A stretch of 5,494 bases of DNA from the NCBI GenBank assembly GCA_030608745.1, contig JAUWDQ010000180.1, positions 1-5,494 on the forward strand. Direction: 5' to 3'. A program made the translations under genes and the position numbers. The DNA is from Pseudomonadota bacterium (GTDB lineage Bacteria; Desulfobacterota; BSN033; WVXP01; G020346125). How positions within the stretch are numbered: position 1 is the stretch's first letter; each line of letters begins with the position of its first letter. Below are positions 5,014 to 5,494 of this stretch, in pieces. The notes beneath the pieces are model-generated. The model made no database searches and was not told the origin of the DNA. It was given only the letters and a program-made list of their open reading frames with translations.

Positions 5014-5494
5014 TCATTTCCCATATGCCTCCGCCGCCACTTCCTCGATGGATTGGAGGATCTTATCCAGCTTGGCCGGGTTGTTGACGTACTCGAGAGT
5101 GGCCTTCCAGAAGAAATCGTTGACCTTGGCGGGCATGAGGTCCGAGCCGTCGAAGCGGAAAACCTTGGCATTGGCCAACTGCAATGCCATCTCCCTAGCA
5201 ATGACGTCAGGATAGGCATCGGACTTCACACTTCTGTTGGAAGCTATGAAACCGCCTTTCTTTACCCATATCTCCTGCGCCCGGGCCGTGGAGAGGTACC
5301 GGACGAATGAGCGGGCTCCAGGGGTATCCTTGGTAAGGACGATTAAATCGGCCCCGCCTGTCACCCCACCGCCATATCTGGGCTCAATAGTGGGAAAGGG
5401 AAAGAACGCATAATCCTCTCCTGGCCTAAGGTTCGGATACTGCTTCTGTATGAAGCCCTGGGCGAAGCCACCCAGGTAGTTCATGTAAGCACCT
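5014..5494 (-). CDS. ABC transporter sugar-binding protein, AglE-like (C-terminal part; 5' end outside window)
   Basis: This is the C-terminal 159 residues of an extracytoplasmic solute-binding protein for a CUT1-type sugar ABC importer. Such proteins capture the sugar outside the membrane and deliver it to the two permeases encoded just downstream. The reading frame is open to the window edge, so the start, the signal peptide and most of the first lobe are missing; the Met at 5484 is internal. Visible hallmarks of this family's C-terminal half are a GGADLIVL strand, then a DTPGARSFVRYLST helix, then EIWVKKGGFIASN. These are followed by a YPD segment, an FRFDGSDLMP segment, and a final helical tail ending AAEAYGK. 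From memory this order closely resembles alpha-glucoside binding protein AglE, and the downstream AglF/AglG-like permeases agree with that. The actual ligand cannot be read from this fragment. The gene ends in TGA at 5014-5016, and about 97 bp separate it from the likely start of the first permease. Confidence 0.9.
   Translation of the reverse strand, partial: GAYMNYLGGFAQGFIQKQYPNLRPGEDYAFFPFPTIEPRYGGGVTGGADLIVLTKDTPGARSFVRYLSTARAQEIWVKKGGFIASNRSVKSDAYPDVIAREMALQLANAKVFRFDGSDLMPAKVNDFFWKATLEYVNNPAKLDKILQSIEEVAAEAYGK

Noticed and set aside
4915..5310. 131-residue plus-strand frame opposite the binding protein
   Set aside because: It lies antisense to a family-typical binding-protein C-terminus, and its residues show no domain pattern.
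1..5494. CRISPR array, tRNA, rRNA or riboswitch
   Set aside because: No regularly spaced direct repeats, cloverleaf-like segments or recognisable aptamer cores were seen on either strand.

Overview
The window is bacterial DNA with every convincing gene on the minus strand, so it is transcribed from high to low coordinates. Strong Shine-Dalgarno (SD) sequences (AAGGAGG/AGGAGG types), a 4-bp ATGA gene overlap and a CUT1 sugar importer all fit a bacterium. I cannot name the phylum. A dispersed palindromic repeat and a REP-like motif resemble elements I remember from Desulfobacterota/Deltaproteobacteria and from sediment or groundwater bacteria, but that is only a weak hint.

Region 1 (about 3127-5494) is the downstream part of a carbohydrate ABC importer operon of the alpha-glucoside AglE-AglF-AglG type. 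It holds the C-terminal part of the solute-binding protein (cut by the window edge), then the two membrane permeases. No ATPase gene is visible. The first permease most likely begins at an ATT codon with a strong SD, not at the first in-frame ATG. That ATG lies in a 9-bp hairpin, next to a T5-A6-G6 homopolymer tract.

Region 2 (2706-3126) is a 421-bp gene-free stretch. It holds a roughly 127-bp imperfect palindromic repeat (2818-2944), a possible sigma70-type promoter, and a perfect 7+6+7 inverted repeat (2756-2775) that looks like an operator for the next gene set.

Region 3 (170-2705) is a second, more AT-rich set: an NAD-type D-2-hydroxyacid dehydrogenase starting at GTG, a doubtful 69-71-residue small ORF containing a REP-like motif, and a class III PLP aminotransferase. 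The last resembles glutamate-1-semialdehyde aminomutase but lacks its gating and C-terminal signatures and carries an extra four-cysteine cluster. Positions 1-169 hold no gene, only a weak promoter-like pair reading out of the window.

A plausible reading is that sugar or glycoside import (region 1) lies beside enzymes acting on a keto/hydroxy acid and an amino compound (region 3). A common pathway is inference only, because the repeat, the separate promoter/operator and the change in base composition suggest two transcription units that may have different histories.
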